NCBI RefSeq assembly: GCF_002443255.2
Contig: NW_019211457.1
Location: 27,594,220 to 27,658,219 of the forward strand
Source of the DNA: Varroa destructor
Taxonomy: Eukaryota; Arthropoda; Arachnida; Mesostigmata; Varroidae
Length of the DNA stretch: 64,000 bases
Reading direction: 5' to 3'
Within the stretch, counting starts at the first letter, position 1. Each line of letters opens with the position of its first letter. This document shows, piece by piece, positions 1 to 13,037 of this stretch. The position numbers and the translations under genes are program-made. The notes under the pieces are model-generated. The model was not told the origin of the DNA and did no database searches. It saw only the letters and a list, made by a program, of their open reading frames with translations.

Positions 1-3000
1 ATTCTATTTGGGGACACACATGTGCTATTAGATTTTCGTTGGTACGAGGCCATCGTCTCGGACATCGCTACTCCAATAGACTTCATTGAAAAAGATTTAA
101 GTAATTTCGTCAATGTTGTATTCTAATAGATACACGATAAAAACGATCGGAAGAACGCAGAATAGCCCTATATCAATTTCGACCGGACACAGCCATGGAA
201 AGTACCTCTCATTTTCCACTTAACATCAATGTTATGCCGCTCATAAACGTCAGATTAATCTAAATAAATTAATTAAACCACCTCCCTTTGGGGGGTACAG
301 ACGAAAGGCTTTAATTCATATAGACAACAGTATTGTCTGTTTATTTAACTTTATCGAAATGCAGCAGACGCTTTTGAGGTCTTTGTTGCATTATAAATAT
401 CAGTCTGACTTCGGACCGAATGAGCGCGGTTCAGTTTTGGTCCCGGATAGATAGACAGTTACAATGTCCATGCCATCCCTACGTGTCCTTTAACTCCATT
501 AGCATAAAGCAGCAGTAGAATACGCCTCATACAGTCATTACGTATACACGAACAGCGTAATTCACTATACGACCACCGACGTCTTTGGGACCAACACGAT
601 ATCCGCTGCTTCGTAACCCTTGAAATTGATTAATTTTCACGTTATATATTGTGACGGAAATATGCGCCAACATGCACGGACATATGTACATGCGTGCACA
701 CATACACATGCGCAAATAGGCGACACTTGTAAACAATACTTAGCCTCGCTCTCTTTCTCTCCCCTTTTGGTCCATAGTACTCTAACGATCGATTCTCCTT
801 TAATATATGGCAACATCGCCGTATTCCGTCACAGCACCTCCCAAAATGAAACAAAGCTCTCCCCAGAACATCCTCATAATGTCGCCGCCAGTGTCGTCGT
901 GACGCGTACGACAAATATATGCCACACCGCGGTAGCGTTCTTAAAAGCGCCGACTTAAGAAAACTATACAGTTAGAATTATGCTTCATTTGTGTCTCTGT
1001 AAAACATCTATCGAAACAAAGACAAGTACAGGAGGAAAATCCGAATCGACACGATCTTCATGAGTTTCAATTTCCTGTAGCAGAAATCGAAGTATCGAAC
1101 ATGAACTATTGCCTCGCGCTGGGTCGCATACATGACGGGCTCGCCTTGTACAGGCATAGACGTATTGTCGCCACGTACGCTTTGTGTGCACGTAGGTTTG
1201 TGATGTGCAGCCCGTTTGTTCTGCATAAATGTATCGTTGCATAGGTGTACTTTCATACATTTATTTTATCATAGCAAGAGAACAATACTCTTTGTGACCT
1301 GACGCTCTAGACGCTAATGGCTCTTGCCAGTAGGTTATCAATTATGATCACATAGATTCAACGCGTCCGCGGGGAACAATAGACAAGGTAGATGAAAAAA
1401 AGGTTTTCGAACTGGATCTACTGAATCGGTGATATCGCAGAGGACGCATCAGCAGACGACAAACATAGTCGTCACCAGCAACAACAAAGTGTGTTGTTTG
1501 AACCTGCGGTCACTCTCCTTATGCTGGTACGTATGTACACTAGTCTTACTTACTGGCTTGTTGGTACGACCCTATTGCTGTTCGTTTCCTTAAGGTAAGG
1601 CGATCGCACGCACAAGGCTATGATAGCTACCATCGGTGCTGCTCCCACCAAAGACAGTGGTCTGATAGTGGTCCATCCGTAAACTTGATGAGGCCATTAT
1701 GCGTATGAATGTATCTGCTATTTCATGCTGGAAATTTCTTTCTCATATTAATTTATGCCGGTCGATTTAAACGGCAGCGAGGATCGTGATTTTGGATCGT
1801 AAGACGATATAGTCATAGTCAAAACAATGTTCATTTTTAAGATAGCAGCGGGACCGTAACTACCTTCCGACGGTCGATGTAAATCAAGCGAAGTGATAGC
1901 TGAAAAACGGATACGTTTTTTTTTATTTGGGAGTTTCCTCGTTTATCAACGAGATCAATAACGAGAAGATTACAAAGCAGCATGAATTTTGCAGGTTTGG
2001 CCATGGTGCCGCAATGTTCCGGGCGTTTTGCTCAACGAGTGATTTAGGACGCAGCGCTCGCTTCTGGTAAGGATTCGTACGTTATTGAGAATGGTGCCGG
2101 CCTAATAATCACGAACCTTTCAAGGGTTTGAACTAGGCCCTAACTACACCTGTTTTGTTGGGTTAGTCTTGCGTACAAGAAAAGAGACTGCTATTAATTG
2201 AGGTTAAAATACGTAAACGATAACATGATACCTAATTCTATCTAAAATGCAATACGCAAGCCATAATAAAGATTTAATTTAATAATCGTCTGTGGCATAA
2301 AAACGAATTTACTGTTGATAAAAAAAAAAATACGAAATTATTCATCTCATTTATTTACATGCGACAAAGTGACCTGTCACTGATACGGTGCTGTGTTTAA
2401 TACTAGCCATCACGTTCAAAAATAAACACCCTGTCCAGTTGGACATAAAATGCATAAGAATATATATATATATTTGGATGTGTGATTCTTGTTTGCTTTA
2501 AAGTCTTATACGCACATAATAAAAAGTAGGCTTTGAGGAAATTGCTTGTCCTCACTTTTATGTTTCTATGCCTTAAATTTATTTCAGCTAATAAAGCATA
2601 CTTTCTTGCAACATATGCATCGAGGCTCGTTGCATCTAATCGTTGTGGTACTCTCAGATTATAGACGGTGAATCCTGAGTAGAATTTCCTAAAAATAGAT
2701 CTTACTCGCAAGATCTAATCACCTTAATCTAATCAATTGAAGTTCCTCCTAGCTTCTTCAAACGCCCTTTAGCCCCTACCTGCACGAGACTAAAACTTCT
2801 ATTCGTTTTATGTTTAAAGCTATTTTTTTTTTAACTCACTTCGTGGGATGCTGTAGATGTTTTGTTGGACGACACACAAAACTGGAACGTTTTTTATAGG
2901 ACAATCGTCGACTGTCGCAAGCGCCCAGTCGTAGATAGATCTTCAAAGATGCACACGCTAGAAACACGCCGTACTTCCGGTTGTATTTCAGACGATGAAT

Positions 3001-5800
3001 AGCTGCATGGGTCGAAAGCGGCAAAATCTTCTTTGTCCCCACAGTTATCAGGAATGGTGATCTGACCAAACGTACGTTTCGCTTATGTAAGGCCACATAG
3101 CAACTCGTAAGTTCAGCAACTGTGTAACACCGTCATACTGAAAAGATTATTGTACTACGTCTAATTAGCGACGATGTAGGTGTGAACGATGGGTTAAATG
3201 CCCCGCGCAAACTGAAGATGCGTTTGCGACCGATATTAAGACCATCGGTATCTGAGCGGATAAGCGTTACGGCGTAAAAAGAATTACACATATGTGGAAA
3301 ATGGATAACAGCCGTAATAAAATGACAACAATAGCTAATGGTATTATTTAAGTTTGTCACAATAAACCATTTGCGTTTGCGAACTACGAGCGTGCAGAGC
3401 GTACGCGAAATGTACGACGCAGTGCTGGCTTAGCGAATACGACGCTGTGTATGTTCTAAACTAACGTTTTTGATTTTGTAATCGTGTGCATTACGCGTAG
3501 TGTCTACAGTCAAGAAATCTAGATGGGACTAGCAAAGGTTCAGCCTAGATGATGTATAGTTCCGGTGGATCACCGATTCTTACAATAGCAGGTTGCACTA
3601 AGGTCAAACCTTGTCTTTTTTTTATCGAGGTCTAATTTTAGATATCTGACCTGGGCAGAAACCACTGTTAGACAGGACATAGTAGAGCTACAGTAGATAT
3701 GAAATATTAAATAAAAAAGGCGGGGAAGCCTTCCTAAGGTAATCCATATCGATATATCTTTGTGTATGATGTAACGAAAAAAGAGAATTGATATTTTTTT
3801 CTTTTTGGGGCAAATTTTCAGGATCTGAGTAAAAAAGCTTTGCTAAGACAAAGAAATTGACACTAATGGCGCGTAAACACTTTTCCCTACCTGAGGAGCA
3901 AATCGATCACAAATCATGCTTCTTGCTTGATTCAAAGGTTTAGGCTGAATAGAGTAGCATTACGTATTGAATTCCTTTATTTCTAAGCTGTACTATTTTT
4001 GCACAGGAGACTCGACAAAAGTGAAATGAAGGCCACTTTAGCCTAGGCATAACCACTGGTGCCATTTTTAAAACCCGCTCATTTATATTTAGAACTACTT
4101 CTCCGTCTATATATATATATATCTCACGTAATATATTTCGTAGGCAATAACAGAATTACGAGATAAGGCGCATGTGTTTTTCCACATAGTATCCTAGGCT
4201 GTAGTTGATTCAGGTCAATTCGTCACGGATCTGTAAACAGCCGTTCATGATAACCGTAAGCGATTTGTACTAGCCTTCAATGTTCCCGATCTGTGACAGC
4301 CTCCGACGGCGTAATGAGTATTCGCTGTTCATGAGTCGGACGAAAAGCGACAACCTCACACTCTGTTATGGAAACACGAATGATTTAGCGAAGCGTTCAA
4401 GCACAAGTTGAATTTGTGTAATAAACCTTTTAAGGCCTTGAGATAATCATGCAAGGAAGCGATTCTCCATAGGAAAGCACGCAGCTTGTTTTTCTGAGAA
4501 CGATAGTGAAAGTCATAACGCGATCTTACTGTTGCAGGGATAAAATTCTGAAAATTAAAAAAAAAACCTAATGTCGCAGAGACACGAAATGTTCGAATGA
4601 ATTTTTAGTCACATCTTGATAATTTATTTTTCCTTTAATCAGTTGGTTATCGAGTAATCAGATATGCGAGCGATGATTGTTTGCAGCAGAATTCACTTTT
4701 AGTTCCTCACGATCACTTTAAGATCTGTGACGTCAATATCGAAGGTTAGTTTAACACAACCAGTATTCCCTCGCAGGGTAAACCCGGGCAGCCCAAGTCA
4801 TTTGGGGCGTTGCTTGTAATGATATAGTCGGCCCCACCGTCGAATGTTGGAACCGTGTGGAAGCTTCAGACGGAACTGCACCAGCTCCGGATTCCTTTTT
4901 CCTTACTACCTGTGACGGCCTGTTCTAACAATTACAATTTAATCATTTAATAGAGTATTAGTCCATTGATGTACATCTATTTATTCCAATACCCACGTCG
5001 ATGCCGCCGATTTTGTACTGCCATCGAATCCTCTACCCCGCTATCACGCTGTATCTGGCGCCAAATAGAAGTAGAGCGAACGAACTTGATTATGTTGTGC
5101 CTCAGGCAACCTCATCATTGTCGGGCTTATCCGTGTTAACAACGTCATCGTGCGTTTCGCTGAGGTCGTTACCGCTCTTCCTCTTTTGCTCAAGGCGAAA
5201 ACTAACTGAAACAACGTAACATCCCTAGAAATGAAAGAAACTACTCTTCGATTAGCCCGATCTTCTCCGCCTTCAGGGTACTCGAGGAGCCGCCCGTACT
5301 TTGCGGGGCTGATGTGCTTAGCGCACGCATGCATGAGCAAGTTACAGATTAGCGTCCAGCGAATAATAAGCGCAGAGGCTGGTCAGCCCCAGGTGACGGG
5401 GAAATCAAGCACGGCCTGGGTTATCCTTATCGGGAATCATATTTTAACGTGGAGGGACCGAAAAACGCCAGTGGGATTTCTTGATTGCTTAGGATTATGG
5501 CTGTGACTTGTATATGTTCTGTTTTCTCGCATTATTCGTCTGACTTCGTCATCGATAGTACTGCTGCGTCTCCGTGACGTTCAGGTTCGCACGGGCGAGT
5601 ACTAAACACGAATATCGCTGGCTTCTGAGACTGGAGAAGCGGGCACCGCGTGGACTGACAAGTAAACCATAGCTGAGCAGCCTTCGGAAAAACGAATGCC
5701 GATTACGTCGCGTTGCTATCATTATAGTTGTTGCTGTTGTGGTAGTGGTATTGATGCTACTGCTGCTGTCAGCGTTTGACTTATCCTCGTCCGTGTAACG
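1..5800. other. No supportable gene; intergenic or intronic DNA
   Basis: I read both strands and found only short, unrelated open frames without convincing splice signals or recognisable domains. The stretch holds short TA runs near 2461-2473 and 4109-4122 and several T or A homopolymers. An open frame at 985-1260 on the minus strand has somewhat GC-rich third positions but no good acceptor or donor, so I do not call it. Nothing else stands out. Confidence 0.6.
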
Positions 5801-5839
5801 CATTTTGCCCTGCGTCGTCCAGACCGGCTCGAAGTTTAC

Positions 5840-6182
5840 ACAACACAACAAAAGCTCCATTGGGCGCCACCATCAGCGATGACGGTTGGATCGGGGATGA
5901 ATTCGAAACAACGACAATCAACAAATCCGACTCAGCCTGCATTGGACTGTTCTGTTTGTAACGAATTAGGCCAACGAGGACATAGCCACATCCATTCGCC
6001 GCCATCATTTCAGCAGCCGTAAAGCCAGTTACAAGCTTTGGGTTGACATAAGCGTCGTACGAGACACTGAGCCCTTCAGAGCGATTGCCATGCATTCGCT
6101 GGAGTTCGCGACTTTCGTCATGGTTATGATGGCAGAGCGACGCTTCCCAAATTCGCTCGGCGTCTGAGAAGAGTACACCGAG
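5840..6182 (-). CDS. Candidate internal exon, weak PAS-like motif
   Basis: On the minus strand a strong-looking acceptor (a T-rich tract ending in cgtctctag) is followed at once by an open frame of about 134 codons that starts in phase 0. A possible but weak donor, GTAAAC, would end the exon at 5840 in phase 1; the frame stays open to about 5781. The translation contains VNPKLVTGFTAAEMM followed by NGCGY. This resembles the PAS-domain pattern VNP..xTGYtxxEl, and more loosely the corresponding stretch of AhR/spineless or EAG-channel PAS domains. The spacing is two residues short of the usual pattern, and the residues before and after do not clearly continue a PAS fold. I saw no flanking PAS exon in the window. 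It may be a real exon, a pseudoexon or chance. Confidence 0.25.
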
Positions 6183-6299
6183 CTAGAGACGAAAAAAATT
6201 AGCTTCAACAACGGAGAAGCACAGCATGTTAACTGAATAAGAATGAACTTCACTCTATCCGATATTAGCTATTTGCTCTTAGAGTATAAAGCTACATTT

Positions 6300-9200
6300 T
6301 GAAACCAGTGCATCCCCTCGGACTTGCGTTACTGGCTAGTTGCTTTTTGTTTTTTTAATATCGACAAAATCTTTTTTAACATCAATAGTCTCGGAGGGCA
6401 ACGAAGGTAGCGTGAGTTGAACCGCAAAATGAAAAAAAAAAACTCCAACAGTCGGAAATTGCTTTGGACAGCCATTTCGATGCCGCTGGCATAGCAATGG
6501 TAGTGCCGTCTGTTCCAGAAACGCTAACGAGTACATGAAGCATTAGCACCAAAAAAATAATAATAAAAATAGGCCTGAGACAAGCGGACCATTAGGATGG
6601 CATCAAGTGGCGCCCATCGACAAAATTGACGCTAGGAAAAACGACTACTCATTTTCAATTTCCTGCCGAGAGCAGCATCGCTCCAGGGTCTAGCCAACGA
6701 CAACGATCATTTTGGCCATTGGCAATCGCTTATTGCGTATCCCTGCAGACCAACACATATCCGGAGCTCCACGTCGCTTCGGAAATCTTTGTGTCGCATA
6801 AAATAGAAGGGTAGGTCATCTTGTTTTAATCGGCCATCCTGTGGAACGCTATATTCCGTAGAGTAACAATAGCTATGATAACAGAAACGTTACACAAATC
6901 AACATAAAAATCTGTCGCGCGACAATAACAAAGATAATCAGATCTGATGACAGTATAAATCCGGTTATAAATACAATAGATACGATACAACTACTAGTAC
7001 CGTTACGGCTATCATGATTATGAGTATATAAAATAATTTTTTTCGCATTATGTACAAATTGTTGTCTCGATTATTATATAATATCGTCTATCTGTCCCCG
7101 GAGCTAGATGATATGTGCTCAGTATGTAATCAATGGGAAAGTTGTTTCTATGGCTATATTATGATTTGTAATGATATTGTTGATGTGTCTTTGTCTACGA
7201 GAGGGTGACTGTACATGGGGAAGATATGACAGTTCCGTGCGTAGCCAGTGGACAGAAGCGTGATCCACCGAAAAGCAATGTTTAGAGAAGATACTCAATA
7301 GGCCGATTTTTGTTGCCGAAAACCTCCTGATGTAATGTTATCTACGATCCAAACCCTTGCCTATCAAGGTGCTCAAGTGCGCCTCAGGCAGCGTAACCGT
7401 TCAGGTCAAAGGAAATTCCAGCACGAATTGAGAAGGTGCTTTTTCTTCCAGGCGCTCAGAAACTTCTAGATATTACCCCGTGCTAAATAACAATAACCGA
7501 AAACAGATATAGCGATTATTTATAGGGTCATTTGATAATTGGTCTTGACGTAAAAGAAAACACCATTCTAGATCTACCTGAAAAACTTTAAATAATCGTG
7601 TTTAACTTGCACGAATATACTTTCGACTTAAGTTGAAATCGCTTGGGGGCAAAAAGCGAACGTGTAGTTTCATTCACACAATTTACCTTTTTGTACTACT
7701 CAATTCCTCGCCATAATCAGACAAAACGATGATTTACTATTGACCTCAACATACCTCGCTGTTGCGCTTCGATTAGGCCAGCTATTACATCGACCAGGTC
7801 CAGCAAAAAACAGGAGTGCATCGTATTCGGATTAGCTGGCTAATGGCTCTATCCGCTATCGCGATGATGTGTGTACTAACGAAAGAACGATATAGAAAAG
7901 GCACATCGTGTTTTAATAACGAGAGGCCATAACTGTTGTTCCGCAATTACGAAAGTGTACCAAAAAGAGCCGGCCAGATGCCTCCTCGGTGGCTACAGCA
8001 GCGACTTATTTTCCTTATATTGCAAGCTCACGCGATGCAAATACCCGTAAAGCGAGCGTCGCAATGATATACGGCGATAGCTTATCGCTCATAAGCCATC
8101 GCAGAAATGACAGGCTGAAAACAGATTGGATAGGAATTGTTCCGTTCGAGAGCTGGCTCGGCGATTCAAGTATGAAGTGAGGCAGGAATTATGCAGTACC
8201 TCTGTTTAAATGACCTAATTAGTTCTTAAAGCCAGAACTTATAGGCGAAGTAAATTTTCAAAGATGAGAAGCTTATAGACCACACACTAGTTCCATACTG
8301 TTTAGATAATCGCATGAACGGAAAGCCGACAAACGAAAATGCTCACGCACAAAAACGCATCGACAAGCAGACTAATTTTGACCGGCTGCACAGTGCGGGC
8401 CGTCAGTCAACCTAAAGCACGGTCCTGTTACCGAAAAAAAATTAGGTTCAATCACTTTCAAATGGTACCAACAAAGAACTTGATCAACCGAGAAATGTTT
8501 GAGGCGTCTAATTTATCAGGGTAATTTTTCTCGTTTCTGAAGTGTTAGGTAGAAGAAGTTCGATCTGTCGCAAGGCGTCCAACAATACAGTTCCTCCACC
8601 TTCCTCTAGTTTCTTTGTTAGCACAGCAGTTTAACAAAGAGTTACTTGTAGTTACGCAGATCACGTTCACGTTTCTCGATAGACAGAGTATTAGCAGTTC
8701 GGAAATCCTGCACTGGCCAAGCGTGTCGTTTGAGCGTCTTACTCAATATAAGATGGTCAATCTGTGAACAAAAAATGCAGGTGCTAAAAGGTAGAAAGAA
8801 ATCTCAAGTGTTCATTTATGACGCCAACGCTTGAGACGTTCGACGTTTTGCTTTATTGAAAAGGTGATCTGGGTTTATTTCTGTGGTCATGATCGAAAGC
8901 CGACAAACCCCAATGGACAAATGATATCAGACCGCCAAACATCTGTCCGGACGTGCGCACGCTCGACGTGTTTCGAGAGGAAAAATTCAGGTCGTGCGGA
9001 CGACTGCGATCGATTCGAAAGAATGAAAAAGATACTCGATATGAGAGAAAAGATTGCTCAGATGAAGATGACAAGATATGATGAAACGGTCCAAATATTT
9101 GCACATAATCAAAGCAATACTTGATTTGAACGTAGGTACTTGACTCTGTCAACGTATATTGTGCAGTGATGGAAAAGGCTGCAGAGTTCAATGGCCGTAG

Positions 9201-10400
9201 TAGGGCTGCGGCTACCCTCTATCAATGTCTCGCAAATGGCTTAACAGCTGGCGAAATAGGACAAGCAATAAGTGGAAAATGTGAATTGTCCTAGTTGAAA
9301 TCAGGTAACAATTATAAAATAATGATGGTAAAATCGGCTTCAATTTGTGGAGGTCGCGCAGCCACCTGAGATTAGCTGGGCATATCTGTTGATATACGCG
9401 GACTTATCTTGTAATTCGCATTTTAAGGCAACAAGTTGACATAACAGTGTACTAAAAAATTATTACAACAGTAAAATTTTAATAATAAATAATAAATTAC
9501 GCCAGTAAAATAGCAATCTGGTAAGAGAAGAGCACGCCACTTGTAGTTCTTACATTCTAGTTCAGTGAGGTTATTATATATAATGACGAATAGGCTTACA
9601 TTTTGGTAAGACGTAAACCCACAGTTAAGAAAAATAAAAGCTCAGTTATGGAGGAAACAAGGATCACCGTTTGAAGCGGCGATGATTTGACGTCCCAGTA
9701 CGTTATTTTTATACTGAAATTTAGAGGAAAAAATTTATATACTAATTACTAGCTTCGAAATGGAGTCGTATTCATTGAAAGCTTGTCGCCATTCGCCAAC
9801 TGTTACGCCGCCATAATTGTGGATCTTTAACACTTAAAAACTTATCTAACTATAAAACCCTCATGCGTGAAAAGATTACTAATACTAGTTAGAGTCATTG
9901 ACCTACTCATTTCTGGAGGGACCCGTCAGGCGTACGTATGTTTCATTGTAAATGCGGTGTGGTACTCAACCTTCGCGAGTTGTTACTTGCTGAAACTCGA
10001 TTAATCCTATGTTATTCGATAACCTAATCAGGCCCCATGTTATTCATTTCCGGAACAGTATTTGTAGCAGTCGATGCACCCTGCTTATATCCGGCGCTGT
10101 CACGTAATACGTCTTGATAGCTGAGCTGATGAGTTCGATGATGCCATTCTAAGACGACTCCAGATAAACCTTTTTGTGACATTATCTTTGGCCTTTGATT
10201 AATCCGTGCCCACTCATGTTCCATGCTAACTGTCCCAAGGTCCTGACGGAAAATCCGAGCGAGACCTATATAGAACTCATCAAAGTTTATGATCAATCGG
10301 CCTATACCCACATATAAGACGAAATGAATATGGCTTCGGTTACTAAAGCAAAAGACATTTTAGGTCTATTCATCGTATTCTAATCCGTGGTTCATAGTTG
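6300..10400. other. No supportable gene
   Basis: This stretch contains only short open frames on both strands. A 42-codon ATG frame at 9169-9294 ends in TAG just before a CAG|GTAACA donor-like site; I judged it chance. No transposon, RNA gene or long repeat was recognised. The base composition is AT-rich with many homopolymers. Confidence 0.55.
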
Positions 10401-10436
10401 TTTAACAGTCTCTACCTCCGGTATCGTCGTTAGGCA

Positions 10437-10552
10437 ATCCATTAGACGGCTACCTCCCAGAACGGAACGAACCGCGGATTCGAACTTAGACCATAACATC
10501 GTCTCAATATTAGCTGTTAGAGACATTACCCATTCAGCGATCATGAGGACTT
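10437..10552 (-). repeat. Degraded tRNA-derived SINE, copy 1
   Basis: Read on the minus strand, this stretch has an A-box-like block (TCGCTGAATGGGTAATG, about 10524-10540). About 40 bases further on is a B-box-like block (TAAGTTCGAATCC, 10476-10488). The body after the B box, GGTTCGTTCCGTTCTGGGAG, closely matches the copy near 44.4 kb, and the block before it (ATGGTCTAAGTTCGAATC) matches both other copies. The shared internal promoter architecture is typical of tRNA-derived SINEs transcribed by RNA polymerase III. I see no clear target-site duplication or tail. The copy is old and its edges are approximate. Confidence 0.6.
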
Positions 10553-12922
10553 GTTTTCACCCAATCGCGTTCGAAATCAAAGTCTGTCAGCGATCCAAGG
10601 TTTGACAGTAAGGAAAGTACCGAAAACAGCACAAAATGCATCTATGCCAAGGAAGCATACAAACTGTTTGTACAGTAGAGAAAAGATATTTGTACAGGCC
10701 TACTGCCTATGGGTTCCGTTAAAAACAAAACACTATCACATATTCTCTGTCGTTTCAAAATAACCGATAGTGACTTAGGAATATAGATGTCAGACAAAAT
10801 GATTCTGATGGAAATTCCCACGAGGATTACTTAGACCTATGCTAAAAAAAAAAGCTCGTCGCCATAGACATTAATGTGGAACAAACAACAGCATTTGTTC
10901 ACGTGGACACTCCATCTTTTTTTTCGTCCATGATTTTCAGGGCAAAATTAACAGACGGCATCCGTTTAGGTTAGCAGGTGCAGGTTCCGTCTACAGGGAT
11001 TCAAATCAAGTGTTGAACGCGCCCTGACGGGTAGGCCTCTTGATTTGTGCAAAAAAGCTGAATTGAAATGAACAATTTGGTATATACTATAAATTCATCA
11101 CCCAGGAATCACCGACCCTTAGTTTTTTTTTTATATAGTAATGGTCCATTTTAAATTCCTAGGTACGCGATTTGAAGCTTAAGTATTAATTAATGTGAAG
11201 TCAGAGCTGTCAGTAACTATTAATACTACAAAAAGTTTTACCGAAAACAAAGATGTCTTGTATCGACTAATCACCTACGCGGAATCACGACGTTTAGATG
11301 GCGAACTTCACTGTCATCGCAGGTGATTTCCGTTGCCATCGACACTATGAAATGGTGTTCTTAGCTCGTGCTTTAAATATAGCTAAAGAAAACTATCTTA
11401 TCCCACTAGTAATTGATGCAATTCAGAGTATTTGACCTGCGTACGGTTAAGGATTCTGCAATTGAGGACTGTAAGCTATTCTAGCAATTAAGCTGCTTTG
11501 AAGTAGTTCGAAACGATTCATGAAGCACATTCGTTACGTTAAAAATGTTATTGTTAAACCTAGCAAGCCACCTCTGAATAGTACTGAGCACCATTCGTAC
11601 ACGCCACATTTGTCCCGTGTCTTTTCGGCTGACTTCTATCCTCGGCAGATAGCGAATACGAGAAGCTGAGAAAAATTCTGTAACATACCCATTGTAAAAG
11701 TCCGCTGGAAAGATTATTTGAACACGGCCGTGCTGATGGCATTTGTTAAGATTTTCAATAATATTTGATCGTTAGCGAAGGGGAACAGTGAACCCCTTCT
11801 ACCCACTACGGACAACTAATTAATCGTCTGTAAATAAATGCTGAACAAATTGCTCTTAACAATTAGTATTGACACTAGGTTCAATCGCATATCTATTACT
11901 ACATCCCGAAACGGTATTCAACATGGCATGTTACATCCTACATTAACAACCCTGTTATCTCTAATTTATGTCATATCAGTTCTGTCTATTTAATCTTGAT
12001 TGTTTCTTAGAATCCCATACAGCTAAAAGATTCAAGAACAGCAATAATTATTTTAAATACAGCCATAATTGAACGACATATGCTAATATGTAGACAATGT
12101 ATAGGGACCACGAGCCATTTCAAAACATTCGCACAAATGCACACCCTTCATCTATGCACCTATTCTTCTAACGCGTGTACATATAGGTATCTGATATGCG
12201 GAAGACGCATTTTATCCATGAATATGATTCTTGTAAGTGCTACATGGTAGATTTTTCTGTTATATCGTAGCTTATCCTCACCCGTTTTTAAATCTCCTAG
12301 TGTTTCGTTGAATGCCGCAAAACAAGTCCTTTAGATCGTCCACAGGCAAGCGAGCGCCTCCCACCTCACTCAGTACACATTGGTACATCGAGACGCACAT
12401 CGTGCCGATTCAAATACGCACGTACCGTGAGCCTCTGCCAGCACTTCCAGAAGACGTGGCTAATTTTAAGGTGGTACCGTTATTATTGTTGTTGTCGTCC
12501 TCGTTTTTTTGCGTCAGCAGCGTAAATCATTCGACGGAAGATGCGCGGCCGGCGTCGCTTTGTTTGTTGTTTTCTTGTAGACGTTGTTTATCAATGACAC
12601 ACCCTCCCGTTCTTCATATAACACTCACAAGCAGACGGGCAAACGTAGACACATTCGCACTCGTAGAAAAGCACAGACAGGTTGTCAAATACAGTGGGGT
12701 CTGCTAACCGCTCACTACACCGCAACGAACTGCACAGTGCCATGTAATAGCATGGGATATTTCAAAGCGGTGTTCTTTCGAGGTGCGCCTCACGTCACGC
12801 GTTCACTTCATGCACACAGTGCGTACACACCTCGCTGTCGCCCCGTTTGATTTGCTGCTATGGCTCCGTGCGTTATTTTGTTGCTGCGTTGTGATAGCCA
12901 ACGTAGAATAACATTCAGAACT

Positions 12923-12972
12923 GCTGCAGCAGCAGCAGCAACAACAACGACGGCAATAACAACAACAATAAG
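12923..12972. repeat. Interrupted CAG/CAA microsatellite
   Basis: A run of CAG units passes into CAA units with interruptions (cgacggcaataac). It lies in a locally GC-richer patch and has no open frame with recognisable protein context. Confidence 0.85.
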
Positions 12973-13021
12973 GTGAGGGCGCCTCTTAGTGCAACCGTGC
13001 CCCTTCGGCATTAGGTGGTGA

Positions 13022-13037
13022 CCCCCCCCCCCCCCCC
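13022..13037. repeat. 16-base C homopolymer
   Basis: Sixteen consecutive C residues, followed by tccgcg. On the minus strand this is a G16 tract, able in principle to form G-quadruplex structures. A second tract of the same length lies at 17988. Confidence 0.9.

Noticed and set aside
985..1260. Minus-strand frames with GC-rich third positions
   Set aside because: Two frames are open at once and no credible acceptor or donor flanks them.
9169..9294. Small ATG frame (MEKAAEFNGRSRAATLY...) ending before a donor-like CAG|GTAACA
   Set aside because: A stop precedes the donor and the peptide matches nothing I know.
12312..12707. 131-codon plus-strand frame
   Set aside because: No domain, no consistent splice sites, and overlapping frames are equally open.
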